Source: an uncultured Prevotellaceae bacterium (GTDB taxonomy: Bacteria; Bacteroidota; Bacteroidia; Bacteroidales; Bacteroidaceae). From it: a DNA stretch of 64,000 nt. The translations under genes were made by a program, and so were the position numbers. The stretch is taken from assembly GCA_902761905.1 (NCBI GenBank), contig CACWMK010000002.1, positions 62,001 to 126,000 on the forward strand, given 5' to 3'. Below, piece after piece: positions 34,559-44,100 of the stretch (within the stretch, counting starts at the first letter, position 1; the number at the start of each line of letters is the position of its first letter). Under the pieces are notes generated by a model that worked only from the letters and a program-made list of their open reading frames with translations, did no database searches and was not told where the DNA came from.

Positions 34559-34634
34559 TGCAACCGATTGCATAAGATAACTTGCAGATTTACACAGCTT
34601 GTAGAATAACCAAGCGGCTTTTTTCATATCTTTG
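34559..34634 (+). promoter_or_regulatory. LacI-type operator and promoter of the alpha-amylase gene
   Basis: TGCAACCGATTGCA (34559-34572) differs from the starch susC operator core TGCAAACGTTTGCA at only two symmetric positions. Its centre is 61.5 bp before the -7 box TATCTTTG (34627-34634), exactly as for susC. The operator begins 4 bp outside the right inverted repeat of the VapE unit. Confidence 0.72.
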
Positions 34635-34669
34635 CACCAGAAAACAGTAATACAAATAACTAAAGGCGT

Positions 34670-36712
34670 ATGAGAAGATTTTACTCTACATTGATAATCT
34701 GCTTCGTAGCGATAGCTGCGATGGCGCAGGTGTGGCCCGAGAACTATAAGGGCGTGATGTTGCAGGGTTTTTACTGGGATTCGTACGACGATTCTCAATG
34801 GTCGGCCCTCGAAAAGCAGGCTAACGACCTGGCAACAAGTTTCGATCTGATATGGATTCCACAGAGCGGTAATTGCGGTGGAACATCTATGGGTTACGAC
34901 GATCTGTACTGGTTTACCAATTATAACAGTTCGTTTGGTAATGAGAAACAACTCCGTTCGATGATTAACACCTTCAAGGCAAAAGGACTTGGAACCATTG
35001 CTGATGTAGTAATCAATCATCGTCGTAATCTGTCGTCATGGACCGACTTTCCTGCAGAGGAGTATAATGGCGTGACTTACCAGCTTACATATAATGATAT
35101 ATGTAGCAACGATGAGGCTGCCCAAAACTATCAGGTAGGACCTAACAAGGATACTGGCGAAGGCTGGGGCGGCATGCGCGACCTCGACCACAAGAGCGAG
35201 AACGTACAGACCAATGTAAAGGCTTATCTGAAATTCTTGCTCAACGACCTGGGTTATGCCGGTTTCCGTTACGACATGGTTAAGGGCTATGCTGCCGAAT
35301 ATACCAAGCTGTATAATGAGGATAGTCAGCCTCAGTTCTCAGTAGGAGAGTATTGGGATAGCAGTTCGAAGATTAAAACGTGGATTGATGGTACGGATAA
35401 GACCAGTGCTGCTTTCGACTTTCAGTTCAAGTATGTGGTTCGCAATGCCACCGACAAGCAGGATTGGTCATATCTTAAGAAACAGAACGATGGCAACTGG
35501 CCACTTGTAAGCACTAACTTCGAGCAGGGCGCATATCGTCAGTATGCTGTAACATTTGTAGAGAATCATGATACAGAGGTACGTAAGGACGGTTCATCAA
35601 ACGGCCCATTGAAGAAGGATACCATTGCTGCCAATGCCTTTATGCTGGCTATGCCTGGTACACCATGCGTGTTCCTGAAGCATTGGCAGGATTACAAGTC
35701 TGAGATTAAGGCAATGATCGAGGCGCGTAAGTTGGCTGGTATTGCTAATACATCTAAGTATTCGATAGAGGGCAATCCCACATCAACTATTAAAACTCAT
35801 TTCGCCTTTATTACCGACGAGAAGTTGTATACAGTGATAGGCAACACCTCGAAGGTTACTCCAGACGCAACTAAGTGGACCAAGATCCTTTCGGGATATC
35901 ACTATGCCTATTATCTGGCTAATACACTCGAAACAGCTTGGGCTGATCAGGGTAGTGGTGATTTCACAAATGCTTTTGATGTGAATCTGATAGCTGTATC
36001 AGCTAGTAGTGATGCAAAACTGGTTTATACCACCGATGGTTCTGAGCCTACTGCATCTAACGGTACCAAGGTTGACTCCGGTTCAAGCATAACGATAGAT
36101 AAGACCACAACGCTAAAGGTTGGTCTGCTTGTTGGCAGCACAGTTAGCGGTGTCATCACCCGCGTGTTCACATATAAGGAGAAAGAGGAGGAGCCTGAGG
36201 TTGTGATTCCTGATTTCTGTAAGGTAGATGAGAACGAGGTTTGTGCCTTCTTCGAGGCTCCTGCAGCTTGGGACAACACCATCTATTGCTGGGCTTGGTG
36301 CGATTCGCCTGCAGAGAACTTTACCAGCGCGAGCGGTACCTGGCCTGGCGTAGCTTGTACCTATCTGGGCGAGGCAACAAATGGCAATAAGGTGTGGAAA
36401 TGGTCTTGGGATGGAACTAAGCAGAAGAATACTTCTGCAACCCAGCCACAAAAGATTATCTTTAGTAATCATGGTGCTCCACAGACCGATGATCTGGCAT
36501 TCGCCAATGGTGGATATTATAATAAGAAAGGGCTGCAAGGACAGGTAACCGCTACTGGCATTCGTGCTATCGATGCTGACGTGCAGGGTGTGACTAAGGT
36601 TTATACTCTCGATGGTCGCCTGGTTAAAACGGCACCTAATAACGCTGATGCCCTCAGCGGAATGGCCAAGGGCATCTATATCGTAAACAAGAGGAAGTTC
36701 ATAGTGAAATAA
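34670..36712 (+). CDS. Secreted GH13 alpha-amylase with CBM26-like domain and sorting-type tail
   Basis: 680 residues, signal peptide MRRFYSTLIICFVAIAAMAQ and no lipobox, unlike the lipoprotein SusG. GH13 barrel about 22-430: region I DVVINH (112-117), nucleophile Asp202 in GFRYDMVKGY, acid Glu227 in SVGEYWD and Asp301 in FVENHDTE. Then comes a chitobiase-C-like sandwich (LVYTTDGSEPTASNG, about 440-505). A CBM26-like starch-binding module (VCAFFEAPAAWDNTIYCWAWCDS...WPG...WKWSWDG...IIFSNHG, about 525-620) follows. The final 40 residues (KVYTLDGRLVKT..AKGIYIVNKRKFIVK) form a type IX-style tail. It hydrolyses starch outside the cell for the sus operon 2.3 kb upstream. Confidence 0.95.
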   Translation: MRRFYSTLIICFVAIAAMAQVWPENYKGVMLQGFYWDSYDDSQWSALEKQANDLATSFDLIWIPQSGNCGGTSMGYDDLYWFTNYNSSFGNEKQLRSMINTFKAKGLGTIADVVINHRRNLSSWTDFPAEEYNGVTYQLTYNDICSNDEAAQNYQVGPNKDTGEGWGGMRDLDHKSENVQTNVKAYLKFLLNDLGYAGFRYDMVKGYAAEYTKLYNEDSQPQFSVGEYWDSSSKIKTWIDGTDKTSAAFDFQFKYVVRNATDKQDWSYLKKQNDGNWPLVSTNFEQGAYRQYAVTFVENHDTEVRKDGSSNGPLKKDTIAANAFMLAMPGTPCVFLKHWQDYKSEIKAMIEARKLAGIANTSKYSIEGNPTSTIKTHFAFITDEKLYTVIGNTSKVTPDATKWTKILSGYHYAYYLANTLETAWADQGSGDFTNAFDVNLIAVSASSDAKLVYTTDGSEPTASNGTKVDSGSSITIDKTTTLKVGLLVGSTVSGVITRVFTYKEKEEEPEVVIPDFCKVDENEVCAFFEAPAAWDNTIYCWAWCDSPAENFTSASGTWPGVACTYLGEATNGNKVWKWSWDGTKQKNTSATQPQKIIFSNHGAPQTDDLAFANGGYYNKKGLQGQVTATGIRAIDADVQGVTKVYTLDGRLVKTAPNNADALSGMAKGIYIVNKRKFIVK

Positions 36713-36716
36713 TTAG

Positions 36717-37493
36717 TTAGTGTTTAAGAAGGGAGCGGACAGCAAACCAGCAGTGTAATAAGAAGGTTTGTACCCGTCCGTAATGACGCTCCATCACCCT
36801 ATATCGCTCCCAAAGCGATTCGCGGTGATGGAGTGTTGTTTGTCCCTCTTGAGTGTAGTTGGCTACCACCATGTGCAGATTCAGCATGGGCACGTTTTCC
36901 TTGGCTGCTGCCTTCATCACACGGATGCACCAATCTACATCAGCCGAATAGCGATATTGCATGTCGTAAGGCGTGGCGATGGCAAAGTCTGTACGAGCAT
37001 AGAATGCCTGATGACATACCAACATACCCTGACGGAAAGACTTCCATGTGAGGTCCTCGGGCGGTGCCAGTCTGCGATGATGCAGAAATCGTCCCTTGCC
37101 ATCTACTATATCGGTATCGCCGTATAGCACGGCAGGTGTGCCGCCGTTGGCGGCAACCTGTTGCGCTATGCGGTTGGCTGTATCGGCTGCGGGTAGGAAG
37201 TCGCCTGCGTTTAGGTAGCATACGTAGTCGCCGGTCATGCTCCTCAGACCTTTGTTCATAGCGTCGTAGATGCCCTTGTCGGGTTCTGATGATACCTGTA
37301 TCTGATGACCGTTCTCTGCTGCATTTGAGCGAGCGATATATTCATCAACGATCTTAAGCGTGTCATCGGTCGATGCACCATCGATAATCAGGTGCTCTAT
37401 GTTGGGATAATCCTGTGCCAGCACAGTGTCCAATGTCCGTTGTAGCACCTTGGCTGCATTATATGTTATGGTGACGTATGTTATTCGTATCAT
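36717..37493 (-). CDS. GT2-family glycosyltransferase
   Basis: 258 residues, cytoplasmic. GT-A signatures: YVTITYNAAKVLQRTLDTVLAQDYPNIEHLIIDGASTDDT at the N-terminus, DKGIYDAMNKGL, YLNAGDFL, and YGDTDIVDG as the DxD metal site. Similar to WcaA/WcaE-type transferases of surface polysaccharide synthesis. It overlaps the upstream GT4 gene by 4 nt (ATGA), so the pair is translationally coupled. It converges with the amylase gene at 4 bp. No other polysaccharide-synthesis gene is in view, so the acceptor is unknown. Confidence 0.9.
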   Translation of the reverse strand: MIRITYVTITYNAAKVLQRTLDTVLAQDYPNIEHLIIDGASTDDTLKIVDEYIARSNAAENGHQIQVSSEPDKGIYDAMNKGLRSMTGDYVCYLNAGDFLPAADTANRIAQQVAANGGTPAVLYGDTDIVDGKGRFLHHRRLAPPEDLTWKSFRQGMLVCHQAFYARTDFAIATPYDMQYRYSADVDWCIRVMKAAAKENVPMLNLHMVVANYTQEGQTTLHHRESLWERYRVMERHYGRVQTFLLHCWFAVRSLLKH

Positions 37494-38740
37494 ATATTCT
37501 TCTTACTTATGTCTTGATATAGGTGTATGTATTGTGCTGCAACCACACTCTCGGCATATCTGCGCACCACACCCTTCTTCTGGTCGCGAGGCTCAATCCT
37601 GGCGTTGAAAGCCCATTCCATTCCGTCGGCCAGACTTCCGGCCGACAGGTAGTCGGCCAGGTAACCATCTTCCTTGTGGTGGATGATGTCGCTCTGACCG
37701 CTGTTGTTGAATGCCACGGGGATGCATCCGCATAGCTGGGCCTCGATGAGCGTCTGCCCGAATGTCTCATAGAGCGATGACGATACCACAACATTTGCTG
37801 CCGAATAAATCTGTGACATACGACTATGGTCGTTTACGTAGCCGAAATATGTATACTCCACGGGTATCTCGTTCAACTTGCTCTCATCTTTGATTCCTCC
37901 AAACAGCAGTAGCCTTATATCGTTTGACTTGTATCCGCGCTCGCTGATGAGTATTCGCAAGGCGTCAAGTAGATAACTCAGTCCCTTGATATCATCATCA
38001 ATGCGTGCGGCACCGAATGCCACTACATATTTTTCTTTTACAGACAGCATGGCACGTGCATCGGTACGGTTAATCATGCTGAACTGCGAGGGTGATATTG
38101 AGTTGGGGATCACATGGATAGGCTGTTTGCCTATCAGTGCACTCTGTTTGGCACGCTCAGCCAGCCAGTTGCTTACTGCCACATAGTGGATAGGGTAGGC
38201 TGTCAGTCGCTGTTTCTTGTGGAATACCTTGTTTGATAGGTCGTGCTTGCCAGGTGAATAAAGAAACGGACAGTGATGGCACTCTGATTGATAGTTAGTG
38301 CACTCATAAGCATGATGACAGATAGCCGTTGCCTCCCACATGTCGTGCATAGTCCAAACCACAGGTTTACGGCTCTTTAGAATCTTCTCGATCGACGATA
38401 GCGACAGGAATCCCTGGTTTATCCAGTGCAGGTGGATGATGTCGGCCTCTTGAAATTCGGGGAGCCGGGTGATGTCGAAGCCCGTGCTGGCAGTCGACAC
38501 CTTAAATAGATTCTTACGATGGAACAGATTGCATATCCATATCTGCAGTCGTTCATACAGAAAATACCATTCTGCTGCTATGTGATGGTTCATGCCGATG
38601 ACGGTAAGCGAGTCGGTTTCCTTGTCGCGTACCAACATCTTGGCTTTTACGCCATTATTTATCAGAGCCTTCATCAGGCGGTTGGCAGCTACCGCTGCCC
38701 CGCCTGTATGCTCGCTTGTATTTACTATTAGTACTTTCAT
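37490..38740 (-). CDS. GT4-family glycosyltransferase
   Basis: 416 residues from ATG at 38740 (MKVLIVNTSEHTGGAAVAANRLMKAL). The frame is open to 38788, but the -7 box at 38759-38766 lies inside that extension and the shorter start begins exactly at the first Rossmann strand. GT-B fold: N-terminal GGAAVA, middle VVWTMHDMW and HVIPNSI, and the C-terminal E-x7-E motif in SSLYETFGQTLIEAQLCG followed by NNSGQSDII. A retaining transferase acting on a nucleotide sugar, partner of the overlapping GT2 gene. A cluster of Cys/His (CHHAYECTNYQSECHHCPFL) is seen in many Bacteroidales members of this group. Confidence 0.9.
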   Translation of the reverse strand: MKVLIVNTSEHTGGAAVAANRLMKALINNGVKAKMLVRDKETDSLTVIGMNHHIAAEWYFLYERLQIWICNLFHRKNLFKVSTASTGFDITRLPEFQEADIIHLHWINQGFLSLSSIEKILKSRKPVVWTMHDMWEATAICHHAYECTNYQSECHHCPFLYSPGKHDLSNKVFHKKQRLTAYPIHYVAVSNWLAERAKQSALIGKQPIHVIPNSISPSQFSMINRTDARAMLSVKEKYVVAFGAARIDDDIKGLSYLLDALRILISERGYKSNDIRLLLFGGIKDESKLNEIPVEYTYFGYVNDHSRMSQIYSAANVVVSSSLYETFGQTLIEAQLCGCIPVAFNNSGQSDIIHHKEDGYLADYLSAGSLADGMEWAFNARIEPRDQKKGVVRRYAESVVAAQYIHLYQDISKKNI

Positions 38741-38758
38741 CTTTTTATTTTCTCGCCA

Positions 38759-38766
38759 CAAAGGTA
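38759..38766 (-). promoter_or_regulatory. -7 box of the glycosyltransferase pair
   Basis: TACCTTTG on the minus strand, about 20 nt before the ATG at 38740. This fixes the start of the GT4 gene. No clear -33 box. Confidence 0.65.
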
Positions 38767-38809
38767 CAACAAGTTTTGTTAAAACCAAGTAAAAATAAGT
38801 AAATATTTG

Positions 38810-38912
38810 TTGTGTACGGACACAATAGTTTGACGTAAGTCAAGAATAATGTTAAAATATACACTATTTCCTTGCAAATATTTGTGAGATTCAAAAAAAC
38901 GTCGTACCTTTG
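38810..38912 (+). promoter_or_regulatory. Promoter of candidate ncRNA with upstream CRP/FNR-like palindrome
   Basis: TTTG (38881-38884), a 20-bp gap and TACCTTTG (38905-38912) form one of the best consensus promoters in the window. Upstream, TTGACGTAAGTCAA (38830-38843) is a perfect TTGAC-N4-GTCAA palindrome like CRP/FNR-family sites, and TTGTGT-ACGG-ACACAA (38810-38825) is a second inverted repeat. Regulation is inferred only. Confidence 0.65.
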
Positions 38913-38917
38913 CAACG

Positions 38918-39164
38918 TCAAAAGGTTAATAGATTAGATTGTTTTAGGTTAGTAGTAATATTTATAGTTTTAGGTTTTTAGTTATTGGTAAAAGAAAGTT
39001 TTCAACAGTGGGGTAACTGGAGGTCGCTGTGAAGCTCCCTTTTAAACTTTCAAATTTTTGGTCCTGTTGGGCTGAAAATTTCTTTTTTATAGGAAAAGGA
39101 TTTTTAGTTAAACATAGGCTTTTGTGATGCCACAGCTCGTGAGGGTTGTGGCATTACTCTTTTT
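38918..39164 (+). ncRNA. Candidate non-coding RNA, about 250 nt
   Basis: A consensus promoter at 38881-38912 and a terminator hairpin at 39127-39166 enclose about 250 nt without a credible reading frame. The middle can pair locally: ACAGTG with CGCTGT around 39007-39031, and TTTCA...TGAAA around 39050-39080. I do not recognise it as tmRNA, RNase P, SRP RNA or a known riboswitch. A Bacteroidales 6S-like RNA or a regulatory sRNA is possible. The 447-bp gap between the GT4 and SusD genes holds nothing else but the promoters and terminators listed. Confidence 0.5.
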
Positions 39165-39166
39165 AT
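39127..39166 (+). terminator. Terminator of the candidate ncRNA
   Basis: ATGCCACA (39127-39134) pairs perfectly with TGTGGCAT (39147-39154), 12-nt loop, followed by TACTCTTTTTAT. Confidence 0.75.
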
Positions 39167-39181
39167 ATATGTATAAACAAA

Positions 39182-39218
39182 CACGATGCATCAGCGTTAT
39201 TGCGCATGATGCATCGTG
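39182..39218 (-). terminator. Terminator of the long minus-strand SusCD operon
   Basis: A perfect 12-bp stem, CACGATGCATCA (39182-39193) with TGATGCATCGTG (39207-39218), 13-nt loop. Read on the minus strand it lies 18 bp after the SusD stop and is followed by TTTGTTTAT. Confidence 0.75.
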
Positions 39219-39235
39219 GATGAGTGAAGTGTAGA

Positions 39236-41083
39236 TTATTTGAAGTCAGGACCTATTTTCCCGTTCCACTTCAGATACCAGTTGTCTTGGTTGCGAAGCT
39301 TGTTGCGGATGTCCTCGGATACATTGTTGCTACCGCCACGGGCCGAGATGACGTTACTCATGAACTCGCCAGGATTACTACTACGCAGTGCGAAGCGCAT
39401 TACGTCGTAGAAACGTGTGCCCTCAAAGGCAAACTCCAAGGCTTCTTCGTCGAGCAGTAATTGACTGACGTACTCCTGTTGGGTGGCCAATGGCACGGGT
39501 TGTTTCTGACCGTCAACTTCGATAGAGTCGGGGAACTGATAATACTCGTTGAGTGGTGTGAAGCCAGAACCACGTGTATGAATACCAATGGTGTTCATGG
39601 TGTTGGTAGCGCGGTTGTTCACCAAAGCCTCAGCGGTAAAAATACCATAGCGAGAGTTGGGAAAGTCGAACGTAAGTAGCCATGCCGCATCGTCATCGTT
39701 GTAGTATGGGCATACATCATTAGCAATTACATTGTTGTTAAGACCCTGTGACAATATCTGGAATGCCATACGAGGATAGCCTGCCATGTTGAGAGCTTCT
39801 GCCATACGCAGATATACCATCATCTTACGATAGATATGTACGTTGCGGGTGTTGTATTTGCCGATGCGTTGTGTCTCAATACGCTCGCCTGTTGCTTTAT
39901 CATAAGCGTAGCCCTCACTCCAGAAGTTGAAGAGGCGCAGGTCGCCAGAACGGTGCAGTGAGAGACCTCTGGGCGAATAAATAACGCTGATGCCATCGGT
40001 TCCTACGCAACAGTGCGCTTGTGATTCTGAGATTTCAAGTTGGCGTGGTGAGGGCGTCAGACTATACTTGTAGTTGTTCTCTTCGGTAGAGTTGAACAGA
40101 TTACGCAACTCACTGTAATTGCCCTCAGAGCGTGTGGAGTCGCAAGGAATCATGGTAATCAGCTCGCCGTTGGCCATATAGTTTTCGCTTACATTGTAGC
40201 TTCCCCAACCTGTTACATTCAACCAGGTGGTGTTGCCCGGTGTCCAAGTCAACATGTTGATGCCGACAGGAAATGTAGAGTTCTGACCATTGCGCTCGCT
40301 GATGTACTTGTAGTATCGCTCAGCTGCCATCTTGTACTGTTGGATGTTGCCTGAAGCACTAGCCTGCCAGAGATAGAGATCGCCCAACACGATGTTGATG
40401 GGGAACCATAAGAAGCGTGAATCATTGCCGCGGATGGTGCCGTAGCCAGGATACTCGCGGCCGTAGCGCTCAGCCAGTGGCTGCAGATCGTTGATGAAGT
40501 ACTCGCATACAGACTCAAGGTCGTAGCTTGGGTAGCTTATTTCTGCCTCCTGCTTGGTGAGGATTGGCTTAGTGATAAATGGTACCCTGCCATAGTTCAG
40601 TACCAACTGCAGATAGGTCCATGCACGGATTGCCTTTACTGCTGCATACTCTTTCATGAAGATGTATTCGTTACGATTGTTCTTCAGTGCCGTGTCGACA
40701 TGTTCTATGAAATAGTTGCAGTTGTTTATTACGGCATAGTAGTCGCGAGGTACGTTGTACTGGTTGTTATCGCCAATTTGGAACAAAGCTACATCGCGCA
40801 AGTCGCTAGAGGCCACGCTGGTGATGCTGGTAAGATCGCCTCGTACCTCTCCGAGCAGAACAGTACGATCGGCCAGGGCCTGAAGCTTATTCAAGATGCC
40901 AGTGACAGAGTAGATGGTATCGGTAGCACTGTTCAGGTGGTCCTTGTCGGCATAGATAATCTGGTTAGACTCTTGCTCAAAGAAATCAGAACACGAGGCT
41001 ATTAGAGGTAAAAGGGTAAAAAGGTAAAAAGGTAAAAAACCTTTAGCCAATTTACTTACCTTATTAAATAGTATTGTTTTCAT
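39236..41083 (-). CDS. SusD/RagB-family lipoprotein, last gene of the fasciclin/SusCD operon
   Basis: 615 residues with lipobox LIASCSDFFEQ. SusD features: FMKEYAAVKAIRAWTYLQLVLNYGRVPFI near 145, RKMMVYLRMAEALNMAGYPRMAFQILSQGLNN near 415, and LLDEEALEFAFEGTRFYDVMRFALR near 565. The signal peptide (KLAKGFLPFYLFTLLPLIASC) is encoded by four perfect 8-nt units at 41007-41038. It pairs with the SusC encoded 24 bp upstream. Confidence 0.93.
   Translation of the reverse strand: MKTILFNKVSKLAKGFLPFYLFTLLPLIASCSDFFEQESNQIIYADKDHLNSATDTIYSVTGILNKLQALADRTVLLGEVRGDLTSITSVASSDLRDVALFQIGDNNQYNVPRDYYAVINNCNYFIEHVDTALKNNRNEYIFMKEYAAVKAIRAWTYLQLVLNYGRVPFITKPILTKQEAEISYPSYDLESVCEYFINDLQPLAERYGREYPGYGTIRGNDSRFLWFPINIVLGDLYLWQASASGNIQQYKMAAERYYKYISERNGQNSTFPVGINMLTWTPGNTTWLNVTGWGSYNVSENYMANGELITMIPCDSTRSEGNYSELRNLFNSTEENNYKYSLTPSPRQLEISESQAHCCVGTDGISVIYSPRGLSLHRSGDLRLFNFWSEGYAYDKATGERIETQRIGKYNTRNVHIYRKMMVYLRMAEALNMAGYPRMAFQILSQGLNNNVIANDVCPYYNDDDAAWLLTFDFPNSRYGIFTAEALVNNRATNTMNTIGIHTRGSGFTPLNEYYQFPDSIEVDGQKQPVPLATQQEYVSQLLLDEEALEFAFEGTRFYDVMRFALRSSNPGEFMSNVISARGGSNNVSEDIRNKLRNQDNWYLKWNGKIGPDFK
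41007..41038. repeat. Four tandem octamers GGTAAAA[AG] in SusD signal-peptide codons
   Basis: GGTAAAAG, GGTAAAAA, GGTAAAAA and GGTAAAAA follow without gaps. The unit is 8 nt, so gain or loss of one copy would shift the frame of the lipoprotein signal. A parallel array lies at 50142-50173 in the other SusD gene of this operon. Confidence 0.85.
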
Positions 41084-41107
41084 ATCTATTACTTATTTTG
41101 TTTTTTA

Positions 41108-44100
41108 TTAGAGGTTGAATTTCACACCAGCCACAAACGAGCGGCTCTGAGCCAGACGTCCTAGGTCTATTCCCTGTCCGATGACGTTGCCTGTCATAGC
41201 AAACTCGGGGTCGGAGCCCAGATACTTGGTGATGGTAAACACATTGTTGGCCTGAATCCAGAACTGCATACCTTGTATGTACTCTGACTTAAGAGGCAAG
41301 TCATAGCTCAGTGTGACACTCTTTAGTCGCAGATAGCTGCCATCCTCTATCCAACGGTCGCTAAAGCGCGAGTTGCCCATCGGATCTTGGAAGGTAATCT
41401 GTGGAATGTCGGTCTGTTGTCCTTCTACCTGCCAGCGGCGTACAAGTGCAGTCGATTGGTTCATAAATCGTGAGCCGCTCTCAAGTTGTGCGCGCATGTA
41501 GTTATATACATCATTGCCAACAGAATAGTTGAAACGCATATCCAACTTCATTCGCTTCCATGCTACAGTCGTGAATATGTTGCCATAGAAGTCGGGATTA
41601 GGATCTCCAATGATGGTACGGTCGGCCTCAGTAATCTGATGGTCTCCATCGAGATCGGCAAAGTGAATGTCGCCTGCTCCGAAGTAGTTCTTGTCGACAC
41701 CATTATCAGCCAGGATATAGAGGCCTGCATTCTGTGCATCTTCTGTGGTAGAGAATACTCCCAACGACTTATAACCGTAGAATGCGTTAGCCACCTGACC
41801 AACCTGAGTGCGAATAGTAGCACCATATACCTTGCTATCCATATACTGGACATCGTCAGCCAGTTCGGTTATCTTGTTCTTGTAGTGGCCAAGGCTACCG
41901 CCTAATTGCCACTGCCAATCTTTAAGATTGAGTACCTTGATGGTGGCATTAACATCGAAACCTGTATTCTCCAGTTTACCACCATTAGACCAGTTCTTGT
42001 CGAGTCCTGAGAGGAAACCAAGTGACTGCTGTGTCAGTAGGTTGCTGGTCCAACTCTTGAAGACGTTGAACGAGAGTGCTAAGCGATTGCCAAGCAGACT
42101 TGTTTCCAGACCAGCGTTAAGACGACGAGTGGTCTCCCACTGTATCTTGGTATTGCCAATGCCGTCGAATGATAGACCAGCAATGGCGTGCAAGTACTGC
42201 TGTGAGCGGAAGTAACTGCGGGCTGCATAGTAGTCGATGTCGTCATTACCGCTGACATCGTAGCCGGCAGTAAGACGCAGGTAGTCAATACCCTTGACTT
42301 TTGCCAACCATGACTCGTTGCTCATCACCCATGATGCCTGTACGCCAGGGAATACGCCCCAAGCAGCCTTGAACAGACGCAAGTCACCGCCATCCTGTCC
42401 GAAACGTGAAGACCCCTCAACTGTGAGGTTGGCCTGCAGGAAGTAGCGGTTCATGTAGTTGTACTCTGCCTGAGCATACCATGCCAGCGAATTCCAGTTG
42501 TCATTGGTTCCAGCGTCATTGGCATTCTTCAAACTTGAACTCATGAACGGGGTCTTATCGTTACCAGTGTCGTAGCCTAACTGCGAGTTCATTGTATAGT
42601 TCTCCCAGTTGATACGGGCTCCGCCAAAAATATGAACGAAGTGGGCGTCATAACGATTCTGCCAGTCTAAGCGAGTGTCGCTCATCACAGAATTCTGCTT
42701 CGAAGCCAGCGAACGAACTTCATTGTCGCGATAGCCTCCAATGGAGCTGACATAGTAGCTTGGTGTGCCGTTGATAGGAATATAATACATTTCCTTTGTG
42801 TTCACCAAGTTATAGCTGAAGTGCTCTGACAGTGTCAGGTTCTCATTGAAACGATACTTGGGCGTAACCGTCAGGTTGAGCATTGAGTTCTCAAAGCGGT
42901 TTTTGTTCTGCGCGTCAGCGTATTCGTTAATAGCAGCAGGGTTGCCTAACTTCCAGTTATAGCCGCTGTAGTTTGCCAAGGCCTCAGAGAGGTATGACTC
43001 CTCTTCGATGTCGAAATGCGTACTGCTGAGTACACCGCGACCATAGCTGTAGGGACTTAGAAATGGACTCTTTACATAAGCTAGGAACGCTGGCGATGTA
43101 GGAGTACCTTCGTCGTAGCTCTCAGGAGCGCCGTCGTTGCGGATGTTACGTGTACTATTGGCAAACGAAGCATCGAAACGAACAGCAAAACGATCGGTTA
43201 GTTTGATGTCTGTATTAAAGCGGATATTCAGGCGGTCCATGCTGTTATATTTCAGTGGACTCTGCTGATTGACATATCCTACAGACAGGTTGTAATTGGC
43301 TACAGCGTCACCTCCCTCCACGTTGATGCCGTAGTTCTGGGTCATAGCCGTCTGGTATACAAGGCTCTTCCAGTCAGTGTTCTGGTGATACTGGGTGTAA
43401 TAATAGTAGTTAGGATCCTCGTTGAGGAACTTGAACTCGCGGATTGTACTATTGGTAGTCTTCAGTAGTTCGGAGGCATAACTGCGATACTGTTCGGCGT
43501 TCATCACCGATAGATACTTAGGCTCCGTTACCACGCCTGCCGATAAGGTAGCTGTAATGCGTGTAGCCATCGACTTGTTGCGACGTGTCTGGATGAGGAT
43601 TACACCGTTGGCACCCTTTGCACCATAGAGTGCAGTACCATTGCGCATCACCGTCACCTTCTCGATGTCGTTGGGATTGATGCTCGACAGAATATCATTG
43701 TAGAATCCATCATGCAGCAGTACGCGACCGTACTGTTGATCGATGATGACTCCGTCGACGACAACCAAAGGTTGAGCATTGACATTCAGTGAATTTAATC
43801 CCTGAATGAACATCACGCTACCTACACCAGGGGCGCCATTGCGCTGCTGTGTGTAAACTTGTGCTCCAAGCTGCTTCTGCACCTCCTCCTTGATGTTCAC
43901 TGAGTTAGTGTACTTGAAGTCGTTGGCTGTAAAGTTGTTCAGCACGTTGGTCTCAACCTGATATTCAAGATTGAATGTAGAAGGATACATGCGCGACTCT
44001 TTCTGTTGCTCGCCTTTGAGCAGGCTTTGCCTAACGGGGTTATAGTCAGGCGAAGTGACATAGAGAGCCGTAGTAAATACTGGTATATTCAATTTGTAAG

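Noticed and set aside
34445-35020. Minus-strand open frame of 191 residues over the amylase start and right inverted repeat
   Set aside because: It overlaps the catalytic domain of the amylase. Its end is repeat sequence read as protein (LRKPLTQPLTQPLT).
38741-38788. Upstream start for the GT4 gene
   Set aside because: A -7 box lies within it, and the extension precedes the first strand of the GT-B fold.
38918-39164. tmRNA, RNase P RNA or SRP RNA
   Set aside because: None of the conserved cores (tag ORF and tRNA-like ends, GAGGAAAGTCC, or the SRP Alu/S tip) is visible.
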